15,065 bases of DNA, from contig JAVBRU010000041.1 in NCBI GenBank assembly GCA_031547595.1, positions 1 through 15,065 on the forward strand, written 5' to 3'. Below, piece after piece: positions 1 through 6,476 of this stretch. The notes beneath the pieces are model-generated. The model did not search any database. It was given only the letters and a program-made list of their open reading frames with translations, and had not been told where the DNA came from. Position 1 is the stretch's first letter. Each line of letters opens with the position of its first letter. This DNA comes from JAVBRU01 sp031547595. GTDB lineage: Bacteria; Bacillota; Clostridia; Christensenellales; Aristaeellaceae. Position numbers and translations under genes: made by a program.

Positions 1-1
1 A

Positions 2-94
2 CCAAATGGTAAAATACATACACCTTATAGGGAACCTTGCATGCTTGCGGTCATTTCACTGTTAAGAAAATCAGCGGGCAATAAAGAAGAGTGA
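2..94 (+). CDS. possible C-terminal end of an upstream gene (partial)
   Basis: One frame is open from the window edge to a TGA at 92-94, giving about 30 residues ending KSAGNKEE. The stop overlaps the GTG at position 91 of the next gene as GTGA, an arrangement typical of translationally coupled neighbours. An open frame this short can arise by chance, the other two frames are not informative, and the residues do not identify a family. It is recorded because the gene upstream would be the natural place for a partner of the immunity-like cluster that follows. Confidence is low. Confidence 0.25.
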   Translation, partial: PNGKIHTPYREPCMLAVISLLRKSAGNKEE

Positions 95-552
95 AAATGA
101 AGTGCCATGGCATCAAGAGAACTTGTCCTAACCCAAAGAAAGAGGTGCTGCTCTTGACGGGCAATATTTGGCGGCAGATTAGCATTGTAGAGCTTGCGAT
201 TATTGCCATTGTGGTGCTGGGAATGCTGCTGGATGCCACACCACCAAGGTACGTACAGGTGAATGCCACCCCCATTTTGGCAGAGCATGAAAGAATCAGC
301 GCCATTTCGCAGTTGGACGATGCGAGAATCAATGCAAATTATATCCCTGATGCGAAAACCGCCAAAGCAATTGGCACGCAAATCCTGAAACACTTGCTTC
401 CTGACGAAGGGGTGTTTAGTGTATCCTCCAATGTGGAATATGATCCGCAATTGCGGCTGTGGCTGGTGCACGGGTCGCGAGGAACATGCTTGGAAATCTT
501 TGTGGTATTGGAGCAAGATACAGGAAAAGTGAGGATGGTGGCGATCCGTTGA
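91..552 (+). CDS. membrane-anchored NTF2-fold immunity-like protein
   Basis: 153 aa from GTG at 91. A single hydrophobic helix lies at about residues 29-47 (IVELAIIAIVVLGMLL), followed by an extracytoplasmic or soluble C-terminal domain. From about residue 83 the pattern YIPDAKTAKAIGTQIL, then a WLVHG strand, then EIFVVLEQDTGKVRMV matches what I recall of the NTF2-fold immunity family (YbbC/YhhH type), found beside polymorphic toxins; the usual Gly-Gly before the EI strand is replaced by GTCLEI. Start choice is open: GTG 91 overlaps an upstream TGA with no clear ribosome binding site, while an in-frame TTG at 154 has AGAGGTG about 8 bases upstream and would give a 132-aa protein with the helix near its N-terminus. 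It heads a four-gene run. Protection against a toxin is inferred from family only. Confidence 0.6.
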   Translation: MKMKCHGIKRTCPNPKKEVLLLTGNIWRQISIVELAIIAIVVLGMLLDATPPRYVQVNATPILAEHERISAISQLDDARINANYIPDAKTAKAIGTQILKHLLPDEGVFSVSSNVEYDPQLRLWLVHGSRGTCLEIFVVLEQDTGKVRMVAIR

Positions 553-577
553 TCAGGCCGGAAGGAGGTGGTTTGCC

Positions 578-1006
578 ATGCGGAAAATCATGATAAACGT
601 GCTGTTGTTTGTTTGCTGCCTGGCTGCGTCCGTTTTAGCGTACATTTCGATGTATGTCTGCATTGGCGCTTTGGAAGGCGGCGGAGCAGAGGCGGACGAA
701 ATGGTGTTATTCTATCTCGCGGCGTTTCCGTATACGGGCATCCGATGGCTGCAGCACAGGCGAAGCGCGTCGGGAACACAAACGATGTTTGATTTGCTTT
801 TATCCGCAATGATGTTTTTGCCTGCCATCGGCATCATAACAAGAATCTTTCGAGAGGGCTATTGCATGCATGCTGCGCCGTTTGGAAGCATGAGCATAGT
901 ATGGCAAGCGGTGCGCTGGATTGCTGTATTATCGTTAGTGCTCACTCCCGCCAGTTTCCTGGCCGAATATGCAGCAGCCCGGAAACGCAGCAGACAACCC
1001 GCTTAG
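578..1006 (+). CDS. hypothetical integral membrane protein (about 4 TM)
   Basis: 142 aa, not recognised. ATG at 578 follows a strong AAGGAGGT about 8 bases upstream and lies 25 bp after the previous stop, so it is very probably co-transcribed. Hydrophobic stretches are visible near residues 6-30, 42-52, 70-90 and 108-130, which suggests four membrane spans. A short acidic loop (EGGGAEADE) sits near residue 34 and a basic tail (AARKRSRQPA) ends the protein. No catalytic motif or cysteine pattern stands out. Its place between two soluble or anchored small proteins of immunity type suggests an accessory or immunity role, but nothing in its own sequence shows this. Confidence 0.6.
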   Translation: MRKIMINVLLFVCCLAASVLAYISMYVCIGALEGGGAEADEMVLFYLAAFPYTGIRWLQHRRSASGTQTMFDLLLSAMMFLPAIGIITRIFREGYCMHAAPFGSMSIVWQAVRWIAVLSLVLTPASFLAEYAAARKRSRQPA

Positions 1007-1039
1007 AAAGCGATCATCAGCATATGAAAGGGGAACCAT

Positions 1040-1273
1040 ATGCAAGAACTCATTGATTTTCTGGAAAAGCTGGAGAAAGAAAAGATTTACTATCGTCTGA
1101 ACAAAGTGAGAGACAGCATCATGGTGGAAATTGCTGTGCCGGGAGAGCGCTGGGAAGTAGAGTTTTTCCCAGATGGGGATGTCCAGGTTGAGCGGTTTAT
1201 CGGCACGGGAGAGATCAAGGGCGCATCGGAACTGGCGGTGTTCTTTGAGCAGTTTTTCACCCTGCGACATTGA
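1040..1273 (+). CDS. small conserved protein of an uncharacterised family
   Basis: 77 aa. ATG at 1040 follows AAAGGGG at 1027-1033. The protein reads as an N-terminal helix (MQELIDFLEKLEKEKI) then beta strands: YRLNKVRDSIMVEIAVPGE, RWEVEFFPDGDVQVERF, then an acidic-aromatic helix (ASELAVFFEQFF). I recall this arrangement, notably VRDSIMVE.AVPGERWE.EFF.DG, as a widespread small cytoplasmic family in bacteria, commonly unannotated and often seen among immunity genes of contact-dependent toxin loci. No enzyme motif is present. The stop at 1273 lies 13 bp before the next start, so it sits in the middle of the same transcript. Function is unknown; an immunity role is inference from family context. 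Confidence 0.75.
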   Translation: MQELIDFLEKLEKEKIYYRLNKVRDSIMVEIAVPGERWEVEFFPDGDVQVERFIGTGEIKGASELAVFFEQFFTLRH

Positions 1274-1286
1274 AAGGGAATCCCAG

Positions 1287-1739
1287 ATGAAAGTATATCG
1301 TTATAGCGCTGATGGGCGTTTCTCATCAGCCTTCATATCCGAATTCATTTCTGAAATTGTGATCGGCATAATGCTCGCGATGGCCGCTGCCGGCTGGTGG
1401 GCGATTGTCGGTACCATCTGCATACTGTATATCCTGGCAAAAGTATTCAGCGATTGCCGGTATTTCCCTACGTTCAGCAAGCTGCAGATTTCGGAAACCG
1501 ATGTGGAGCTGAAGGCTTTTTCGCGTGTTTTGCAAAAGCAGCCCGTTCAGGGCATGGCCATTTATCAACTGAAAATCTTTAGAACAAAATTTTATGCTTT
1601 TACCAGGGCGGACATCAAAAGCCCGTCCCGGGATCAGATTCTGCAGCTTGCTGCCATGCGCCAGGCGATACTGTTTCCAGCCTCCCCCCAGATGAAGGAG
1701 GACTTTGGTGTGCTGTTTGCAGACGTAAAAGAAGTATAG
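1287..1739 (+). CDS. hypothetical two-TM membrane protein
   Basis: 150 aa from ATG 1287 (MKVYRYSADGRF), chosen because AAAGGGA lies 7 bases upstream and the start falls just after the previous stop; the frame is open further upstream but would overlap the preceding gene by 100 bp. Two adjacent hydrophobic segments occupy roughly residues 17-54 (SEFISEIVIGIMLAMAAAG and WWAIVGTICILYILAKV). The remaining 95 residues look like a cytoplasmic mixed alpha/beta domain with regularly spaced strands (LQISETDVELKAF, GMAIYQLKIFR). The plan of a helical hairpin followed by a beta-rich domain resembles bacterial PH-like/YcxB-type membrane proteins, but this is weak. It is the last gene of the cluster, and its stop is 8 bp from the convergent dinB stop with no terminator between them. 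Confidence 0.6.
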   Translation: MKVYRYSADGRFSSAFISEFISEIVIGIMLAMAAAGWWAIVGTICILYILAKVFSDCRYFPTFSKLQISETDVELKAFSRVLQKQPVQGMAIYQLKIFRTKFYAFTRADIKSPSRDQILQLAAMRQAILFPASPQMKEDFGVLFADVKEV

Positions 1740-1747
1740 CGGCGTGG

Positions 1748-2971
1748 TCAACTCTCATACACCATCTGCTCCGGCGCGGTGATCAGCCTTCCATCTGTTA
1801 GGCCATGCGCTTTAAGCAGCAGTGCTCGCGTAATGGCATTTTGACCAAAGCGGCCGCGGAGGGTATCAATGGTGATAGCCAGGTGCTCCATGCGGGCATG
1901 ATGTTCGTCCTGCAGCAGATTTTGCTGGAGATCCCCTTCGCGGGGCAGCAGCATGGTGGTGCGCACGCCCAGCGAGCGGATGGGCGTATGCCCGTCCCAG
2001 GTGCGTTCGAACAGCGTATAGGCGCATTTGCACAGGTCCTCGCACAGGTTGGAGGGGGCGGGCAAGGGCGCCTGCTTTTCGTAGGAGGCGAGGGTGTGGT
2101 CGCGCACCCAGAGAGTGACGGTGCGGCAGAGGAAATGATCCTCCCGAAGCCGTGTGGCCACGCTGTCTGACAGCATGTACAGCACGGTCTTGGCTTCCTC
2201 CAGTGTGACTACGTTTCGCGCCAGGGTGGTGCTGTTGCCCACGGATTTGAGCGCTTCCCCCTCGCCCAGCAGCAGCACCGGTGCGTCGTCCCAGCCGTTG
2301 GCATAGGCATAGAGGGTTTCGCCGCCCTTGCCAAACTGGCGGGTGAGCACCGCTTGCGGTGCGCGAGCGATATCGCCGATGGTGTACATGCCGCAATTAT
2401 TGAGTGCCTGGCGGGTGGCACGCCCCACAAACAAAAGATCGCCCACTGGCAGCGGCCACACCTTTTGCTGATAATTCTGCGGGGTGATCAAAGTGGTGGC
2501 ATCGGGCTTTCGCATGTCGGACGCCAGTTTGGCAAACACCTTGTTGAAGCTGACGCCAATGGAAACGGTGATGCCGAGTTCGTTTTTCACACGGCGGCGG
2601 ATTTGGGCCGCGATCTCTTCGCCGCTGCCGGGGGAGCCTGTCACATCCAGCCAGCATTCGTCCAGCCCAAAAGGCTCGATCTGGTCGGTATAATCGTAAT
2701 AAATGGTGCGCACCTTCTGCGCAAAATCCCAATATACGCCGGCGTGCGGCTCAATCACCGTCAGCGTGGGGCATTTCTGGCGCGCTTGCCATATCACATC
2801 GCCGGTTTTGATGCCGCAGGCCTTGGCCAGCTCGTTCTTGGCCAGCACAATGCCGTGCCGCTGATCCTCGCTGCCGCACACTGCTAGGGGTTTGCCGCGA
2901 AGCGAGGGATTGAGCACAGTTTCCACTGAGGCATAAAAGTTGTTGCAATCGCTGTGCAATATAGTGCGCAT
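1748..2971 (-). CDS. dinB: Y-family DNA polymerase IV
   Basis: 407 aa, full length for the family. It is a translesion polymerase copying damaged DNA in the cytoplasm. In order: palm motif HSDCNNFYASVE (catalytic D8; Y13 in the steric-gate position), a second acidic pair in FGLDECWLD (D104, E105), fingers and thumb with GVSFNKVFAKLASDMRKPD, the helix-hairpin-helix region (LPVGDLLFVGRATRQAL), a little-finger domain, and a QQNLL stretch near residue 362, just before HARMEHLAITIDTLRGRFG, where relatives carry the sliding-clamp binding motif. ATG 2971 is preferred over TTG 2986 because the TTG overlaps the ribosome binding site GGAG, which lies 9 bases before the ATG. LexA control is indicated by a box over the transcription start. 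Confidence 0.93.
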   Translation of the reverse strand: MRTILHSDCNNFYASVETVLNPSLRGKPLAVCGSEDQRHGIVLAKNELAKACGIKTGDVIWQARQKCPTLTVIEPHAGVYWDFAQKVRTIYYDYTDQIEPFGLDECWLDVTGSPGSGEEIAAQIRRRVKNELGITVSIGVSFNKVFAKLASDMRKPDATTLITPQNYQQKVWPLPVGDLLFVGRATRQALNNCGMYTIGDIARAPQAVLTRQFGKGGETLYAYANGWDDAPVLLLGEGEALKSVGNSTTLARNVVTLEEAKTVLYMLSDSVATRLREDHFLCRTVTLWVRDHTLASYEKQAPLPAPSNLCEDLCKCAYTLFERTWDGHTPIRSLGVRTTMLLPREGDLQQNLLQDEHHARMEHLAITIDTLRGRFGQNAITRALLLKAHGLTDGRLITAPEQMVYES

Positions 2972-2989
2972 GCCTATCAACTCCAAAAA

Positions 2990-3001
2990 GAACTTTTGTT
3001 C
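2990..3001. promoter_or_regulatory. LexA (SOS) box of dinB
   Basis: GAACTTTTGTTC is a perfect GAAC-N4-GTTC palindrome, the core of the Gram-positive LexA operator. It lies about 7 bp downstream of the dinB -10 element, over the predicted transcription start and before the ribosome binding site, a position where repressor binding would block transcription. The divergent glycosyltransferase promoter is about 100 bp away and probably independent. Confidence 0.75.
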
Positions 3002-3007
3002 CCGTTT

Positions 3008-3036
3008 ATTATACCAAACATATATTCTGATTGCAA
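3008..3036 (-). promoter_or_regulatory. sigma-A promoter of dinB
   Basis: On the - strand, TTGCAA (3036-3031) and a perfect TATAAT (3013-3008) are separated by exactly 17 bp. Transcription would start near position 3000, inside the LexA box, giving a leader of about 30 bases. Confidence 0.75.
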
Positions 3037-3098
3037 GAGGGAATTTGCGTTAAAATGCCCAACAATGTGGCAACATCGTGGAAAACACACCGGAATGA

Positions 3099-3127
3099 TT
3101 GCTTTTTTCCTTAGTTTATGGAATAAT
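3099..3127 (+). promoter_or_regulatory. possible promoter of the glycosyltransferase gene
   Basis: TTGCTT (3099-3104) and AATAAT (3122-3127) are separated by 17 bp, with the start codon about 35 bases downstream. The -10 matches 5 of 6 and the -35 only 3 of 6, so this is a moderate candidate. Confidence 0.4.
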
Positions 3128-3161
3128 GGAGCATATCCCCTGCTTTAGAAGGAGGTAAATG

Positions 3162-4349
3162 ATGTTGAGAATTGGTCAGCTTTCCGATACATTCATCCCG
3201 GTGGTAGACGGCGTGGGGCGCGTGGCCCTGGCCTATGCAGAAACGCTCAGTGCTATGAAGCACGAAGTGACGGTGGTAGCACCCATGTACGATACCGGGC
3301 ACCGCGGCGGCTATCCCTTTGAGCTGGTGGATTACCGGGGGGGCAAGATGCCCGGCCTGCCGCAGTATAAAACGGGCGAAGCGAACCTCGACACCCACTA
3401 CCGCAAGCGCATTGATATGATTCCCCTGGATATCGTGCACGCGCACAGCCCGTTTTTTGCGGGATCGGAGGCACTGCGTCTGGCGGTCAAGCGCAAGATT
3501 CCACTGGTAGGCACCTTCCACTCCAAGTACTATGATGATTTTCTCAAGACCACCAAGAGCGAGACGATCTCGCAGATCGGCGTCAAAATTGTGGTAGACT
3601 TTTATAACCGCTGCGATGAGGTATGGGCGGTTGGCGCGGCCACGGCGGATGTGCTGCGGGAGTATGGCTTCCAGGGCGAAGTGCAGGTGATGCCAAACGG
3701 CGTTACCATGCGCTCCGCGCAGCCCACGGCAGTCACTGAAGTGGAGCGCCGCTATGGCCTGAAGGACGAGCCGCTGATCCTCTTTGTGGGCCAGATGAAC
3801 TGGAAAAAGAACATCCTGCGTGTGCTGGAGGCCTGCGCCATGATGCAGCAGAACAGCCAACGCTTCCATTTGATCCTTGCCGGGCAAGGGCCAGACCTGA
3901 AGGAGATTGAGCAAAAGATTCACGATCTGGGGCTGTCCGGCTGCACGCATCTGGCGGGGCACATCACCGATGCGTCTTTGCTGGATGGCCTGTACAGCCG
4001 CGCATCGTTGTTTGCGTTCCCTTCGCTGTATGATAACGCGCCCATGGTGGTGCGCGAAGCCGCCGTGATGGGTACGCCCTCTGTGCTGGTGCGTGGCAGC
4101 AGCGCGGCAGAGGTGATTGAGCATGGCGTGAATGGCTACCTCTGCGAGGACGACACACAGGATCTCTACAATGTGATTACCGCCGCGCTGCAAGACCCTG
4201 CCGCCCTGTCCGCAGTGGGCACTGCCGCCAGCGAGACCATCCCCATGCCCTGGAGCATCATCATGCAAGACGTGGCCGCGCGCTATGAACGGCTGGTGGC
4301 GATGAACCAGGCCGGGCAATTGAAGAAAAAGTCTGTGCGGATTTTGTGA
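3162..4349 (+). CDS. GT4-family glycosyltransferase (GT-B fold)
   Basis: 395 aa. It transfers a sugar from a nucleotide-sugar donor, with glycolipid or cell-envelope glycan synthesis at the membrane face as the likely setting. The N-terminal Rossmann domain has SDTFIPVVDGVGR (acceptor loop), IVHAHSPFFAGSEALRLA and GTFHSKYYDDF, a layout like diacylglycerol glucosyltransferases and PimB-type mannosyltransferases. The C-terminal domain has VMPNGV, LFVGQMNWKKNI, ILAGQGPDL, FAFPSLYDNAPMVVREAAV and GVNGYLCEDD. The usual E-x7-E donor motif reads D291-x7-E299, so the first Glu is Asp. Two adjacent ATGs occur (3159, 3162); the second is 6 bases from GGAGG and is preferred. Donor and acceptor cannot be told from sequence. 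Confidence 0.88.
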   Translation: MLRIGQLSDTFIPVVDGVGRVALAYAETLSAMKHEVTVVAPMYDTGHRGGYPFELVDYRGGKMPGLPQYKTGEANLDTHYRKRIDMIPLDIVHAHSPFFAGSEALRLAVKRKIPLVGTFHSKYYDDFLKTTKSETISQIGVKIVVDFYNRCDEVWAVGAATADVLREYGFQGEVQVMPNGVTMRSAQPTAVTEVERRYGLKDEPLILFVGQMNWKKNILRVLEACAMMQQNSQRFHLILAGQGPDLKEIEQKIHDLGLSGCTHLAGHITDASLLDGLYSRASLFAFPSLYDNAPMVVREAAVMGTPSVLVRGSSAAEVIEHGVNGYLCEDDTQDLYNVITAALQDPAALSAVGTAASETIPMPWSIIMQDVAARYERLVAMNQAGQLKKKSVRIL

Positions 4350-4387
4350 CAAATTGCCGCAAATGCCTGCCATAAGTTGAAACCCGA

Positions 4388-4416
4388 TTGACGCCGCTGC
4401 GCGATTGTGATAAGAT
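4388..4416 (+). promoter_or_regulatory. promoter of the Gfo/Idh/MocA gene
   Basis: TTGACG (4388-4393, 5 of 6 matches) and TAAGAT (4411-4416, 4 of 6) are separated by exactly 17 bp. The leader to ATG 4479 would be about 55 bases. This makes the oxidoreductase at least partly independent of the glycosyltransferase 129 bp upstream. Confidence 0.55.
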
Positions 4417-4478
4417 ATTTTACGCGTGCAACGGCGTTTTTTTGTGCACAGACAAGGACAACAAGAGGTGTTTTTGAT

Positions 4479-5525
4479 ATGATTCATTGGGCATTGATCG
4501 GCTATGGTGGCATGGGCGGCTGGCATGTGCAACAGATGCAGACCCTGCAGGACGAAATCCATATTTGCGGCGTGTACGACATCAAGCCGGAGCGCAACGC
4601 CGCCGCGCGGGCGAAGGGACTGCACGCGTATGATACGCTGGAGGCACTGCTGAGCGACCCGCAGATACAGCTTGTAACCATCGCCGTGCCCAACGACAGC
4701 CACCTGCCGTTGACGGTGGCGGCGCTGAAAGCGGGCAAGCATGTGATTTGCGAAAAGCCTGTGGCAAACAGCAGTAACGAGCTTCAGCAGATGATCGATG
4801 CCGCGCAGGACGCGGGCAAGCTGTTTTCTGTGCACCAGAACCGTCGTTTCGACGGCGACTACTTGGCCATGAAGAAAGTATATGACGAGAACACACTGGG
4901 CAAGGTGTTCCGCGTAGAATCCCGCGTGCATGGCTCGCGCGGCGTGCCGGGCGACTGGCGCAATAAAAAACGCCACGGCGGCGGCATGATACTGGATTGG
5001 GGCGTGCACCTGATCGATCAGATTTTGCAGATGATCCCACAGGATGTGGTGTCTACCCACTGCATCATGTCTCACGTGACCAACGATGAAGTGGATGACG
5101 GCTTCACCTCCACCCTCACCTTTGCGGATGGTACGACGGCGCTGATCGAGGTGGGCACCAGCAACTTTGTCAGCCTGCCGCGCTGGTATGTGCTGGGCGA
5201 GAACGGCACCGCCGTGGTGGAAGACTGGTGGGGCAAGGGCAAGATCGTGATGGTGTCGGACTGGGAGAAGCGCGACGCCGTGCCGGTGGTCACAGCCGCT
5301 GGATTGACAAAGACCATGGCACCCCGCACCGAGGACACCATCCAGACTTACCCGCTGCCTGTGGTGCCCTCTGATGTACGGGATTATTACCGCAATTTTA
5401 TTGCTGCGATTCAAGACGGCGAAAAGCTGCTGGTCACTTATCCGCAGATGCTGCGCGTGATGCGCGTGATGGAGGCCATGTTCCGCTCGGCAGAGAGCAA
5501 TCAGGTGATTCATACCCGGATATAA
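4479..5525 (+). CDS. Gfo/Idh/MocA-family NAD(P)-dependent oxidoreductase
   Basis: 348 aa, the usual length. Members oxidise or reduce sugars, inositols or sugar derivatives using NAD(P). The N-terminal Rossmann domain opens with WALIGYGGMGGWHVQQM (dinucleotide-binding glycines), followed by VTIAVPNDSHLPLTVAAL and the hallmark CEKPVANSS (E92-K93-P94). The C-terminal alpha/beta domain has SVHQNRRFDGDY, then GGGMILDWGVHLIDQ with D173 and H177 in the catalytic position. ATG 4479 has AAGAGGTG about 8 bases upstream; the open frame extends 24 codons further but without a ribosome binding site and across the promoter. The substrate cannot be named. Its neighbour is a glycosyltransferase, so a role in sugar processing is plausible but not shown. 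Confidence 0.9.
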   Translation: MIHWALIGYGGMGGWHVQQMQTLQDEIHICGVYDIKPERNAAARAKGLHAYDTLEALLSDPQIQLVTIAVPNDSHLPLTVAALKAGKHVICEKPVANSSNELQQMIDAAQDAGKLFSVHQNRRFDGDYLAMKKVYDENTLGKVFRVESRVHGSRGVPGDWRNKKRHGGGMILDWGVHLIDQILQMIPQDVVSTHCIMSHVTNDEVDDGFTSTLTFADGTTALIEVGTSNFVSLPRWYVLGENGTAVVEDWWGKGKIVMVSDWEKRDAVPVVTAAGLTKTMAPRTEDTIQTYPLPVVPSDVRDYYRNFIAAIQDGEKLLVTYPQMLRVMRVMEAMFRSAESNQVIHTRI

Positions 5526-5530
5526 CGTTA

Positions 5531-5570
5531 AAACGGGATGTGGCAGATTGTTCTGCTACATCCCGTTTTT
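5531..5570. terminator. bidirectional rho-independent terminator
   Basis: AAACGGGATGTGGCAG (5531-5546) pairs over 16 bp with CTGCTACATCCCGTTT (5553-5568) with one G-T wobble and a 6-base loop, followed by TTTTT at 5566-5570. It closes the + strand oxidoreductase gene and also has a short T run in the other direction for the convergent repressor. The 105 bases from here to the repressor stop (5571-5675) show nothing else I can support. Confidence 0.88.
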
Positions 5571-5675
5571 AGATAATAAAGAAGCTGGCTCAATGACATT
5601 GCTCCATAGAGAGGATGCTGCACCTTGGGCGCTTTTGCGCTCGCGGAAGGTGAGCACCTTTTTGTCGCGCTGTTC

Positions 5676-6038
5676 TCACTTGCCAGTTGTCTTTTGTGCC
5701 ATCTTCAAGGACTGACGGATATACTGCTTCCCTTCGTCATCCAGCATGCGGTATTGGGCAAGGAGGGCAGCTTCGTCTTGGGAGAGCATTAGCGGCTCCA
5801 TGATATGCATATCAGGCGATATCTGCGCAGCCTGAATGTTGACATCGCATAAACCGTCCAGCGTGGTTCCAAGTGCCGTGGCCAGCTTTTTGAGTGTAAT
5901 GGCAGAGGGTGCTACCGTTTCGCCATTCAATATCTTATTGATCGTTCCCTTGGGAACGCCGGAAGCCTGGGACAATGTTTCGGTGGTGTAACCGGCATTA
6001 TCCTTCAACTCGGCTATCCTTTTCGCAAAACTTTCCAT
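5676..6038 (-). CDS. XRE-family (Cro/C1-type) repressor
   Basis: 120 aa. A cytoplasmic DNA-binding regulator. Residues 4-60 form an HTH_3-type domain: SFAKRIAELKDNAGYT, TETLSQASGVPKGTINKIL as the helix-turn-helix, and PSAITLKKLATALGTTLDGL. A linker (residues 62-82) is followed by a helical tail (LSQDEAALLAQYRMLDDEGKQYIRQSL), common in small C1-like repressors that dimerise through this region. There is no LexA-type peptidase domain. ATG 6038 was chosen because AAAGGGGGTG lies about 8 bases upstream; the frame extends 11 codons further without support. It is divergent from a small HTH gene and shares operators with it, which points to autoregulation and mutual control. Confidence 0.88.
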   Translation of the reverse strand: MESFAKRIAELKDNAGYTTETLSQASGVPKGTINKILNGETVAPSAITLKKLATALGTTLDGLCDVNIQAAQISPDMHIMEPLMLSQDEAALLAQYRMLDDEGKQYIRQSLKMAQKTTGK

Positions 6039-6059
6039 AGATGCACCCCCCTTTATGTT

Positions 6060-6088
6060 ATGATAAATCAACTCACGCTGGTTTGCAA
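6060..6088 (-). promoter_or_regulatory. predicted promoter of the XRE repressor
   Basis: On the - strand, TTGCAA (6088-6083, 4 of 6) and TATCAT (6065-6060, 5 of 6) are separated by 17 bp. The nearest palindromic operator (6097-6112) begins 9 bp upstream of this -35, a position compatible with activation or autoregulation of the repressor gene. Confidence 0.5.
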
Positions 6089-6096
6089 TATCATTT

Positions 6097-6112
6097 TAAC
6101 CGCATACGGTAA
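6097..6112. promoter_or_regulatory. operator copy near the repressor promoter
   Basis: TAACCGCATACGGTAA is an imperfect palindrome matching the stronger copy at 6167-6182 in 13 of 16 positions. Its centre lies exactly 70 bp from that copy. It is likely to be bound by the divergently encoded XRE repressor, the small HTH protein, or both (inference). Confidence 0.6.
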
Positions 6113-6128
6113 TTTTTTTGTTTATTCA

Positions 6129-6157
6129 TTGACAATAACCGTGAAAGGGTATATAAT
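6129..6157 (+). promoter_or_regulatory. strong sigma-A promoter of the small HTH gene
   Basis: A perfect TTGACA (6129-6134) and a perfect TATAAT (6152-6157) are separated by exactly 17 bp, the best promoter in the window. A degenerate third operator copy, TAACCGTGAAAGGGTA (6136-6151, 11 of 16 matches to the main operator), fills the spacer. The strong operator at 6167-6182 lies over the transcription start, so this promoter should be tightly repressible. Confidence 0.85.
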
Positions 6158-6166
6158 TATAACGAA

Positions 6167-6182
6167 TAACCGCGTGCGGTTA
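6167..6182. promoter_or_regulatory. main palindromic operator
   Basis: TAACCGCGTGCGGTTA has perfect 7-bp arms (TAACCGC and GCGGTTA) around GT. It begins 10 bp after the -10 element, covering the predicted start of transcription of the + strand HTH gene. This is the typical site for a dimeric XRE repressor. Confidence 0.75.
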
Positions 6183-6209
6183 AAACTATGAAGAAAGAGT
6201 GAGGATGGC

Positions 6210-6464
6210 ATGCTGGTCAATCTGCGCGCAGAAATGGTACGCTACGGCATCACCCAAAGCGACATAGCCGAAGCCCTCGGCCTCAGCCGCCGTGCGGTGT
6301 CCAGCCGCATATGTGAAACAGTGCCCATCACCATCTTTGAGCTTACAGTCATCCGGGACATTTTCTTTCCCGATTATTCGCTGGACTATCTTTTTGACAG
6401 CAAACCGCGCTTTGCAGTGCCCGTACAAAAGGCTGGCATGGCCGGTGCTCTCCTGATCCGATAA
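6210..6464 (+). CDS. small Cro-like helix-turn-helix protein
   Basis: 84 aa. A short HTH protein: LRAEMVRYGITQSDIAEAL then GLSRRAVSSRI as the recognition-helix region, followed by FELTVIRDIFFPDYSLDYLF. This matches the phage-type XRE family I recall, in which an NLRAEM start and a FFPD.SLDYLF ending frame a single HTH. ATG 6210 follows GAGGAT about 6 bases upstream; an earlier ATG (6188) runs into a stop after four codons. Placement opposite a C1-type repressor, with shared operators and a very strong promoter, suggests a Cro-like partner in a two-state switch. No phage structural or integration gene follows it. Confidence 0.82.
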   Translation: MLVNLRAEMVRYGITQSDIAEALGLSRRAVSSRICETVPITIFELTVIRDIFFPDYSLDYLFDSKPRFAVPVQKAGMAGALLIR

Positions 6465-6476
6465 ATGCATGTTCAA

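Noticed and set aside
4424..4450. Attenuator-like hairpin with a T run before the Gfo/Idh/MocA gene
   Set aside because: Only ACGC and GCGT (4 bp) can pair around an 8-base loop before the T's, which is too weak to call a terminator or riboswitch.
3111..5513. An 800-codon open frame on the - strand
   Set aside because: It is antisense to the glycosyltransferase and the Gfo/Idh/MocA gene and runs through the promoter between them. Its His/Ala/Gln/Arg-rich composition is typical of a shadow frame of GC-rich codons, and it has no recognisable domain.
5641..5665. AAGGTGAGCACCTT followed by T's as an extra terminator
   Set aside because: The palindrome leaves only a 2-base centre, so the hairpin would be about 5 bp; a much stronger terminator lies at 5531-5570.
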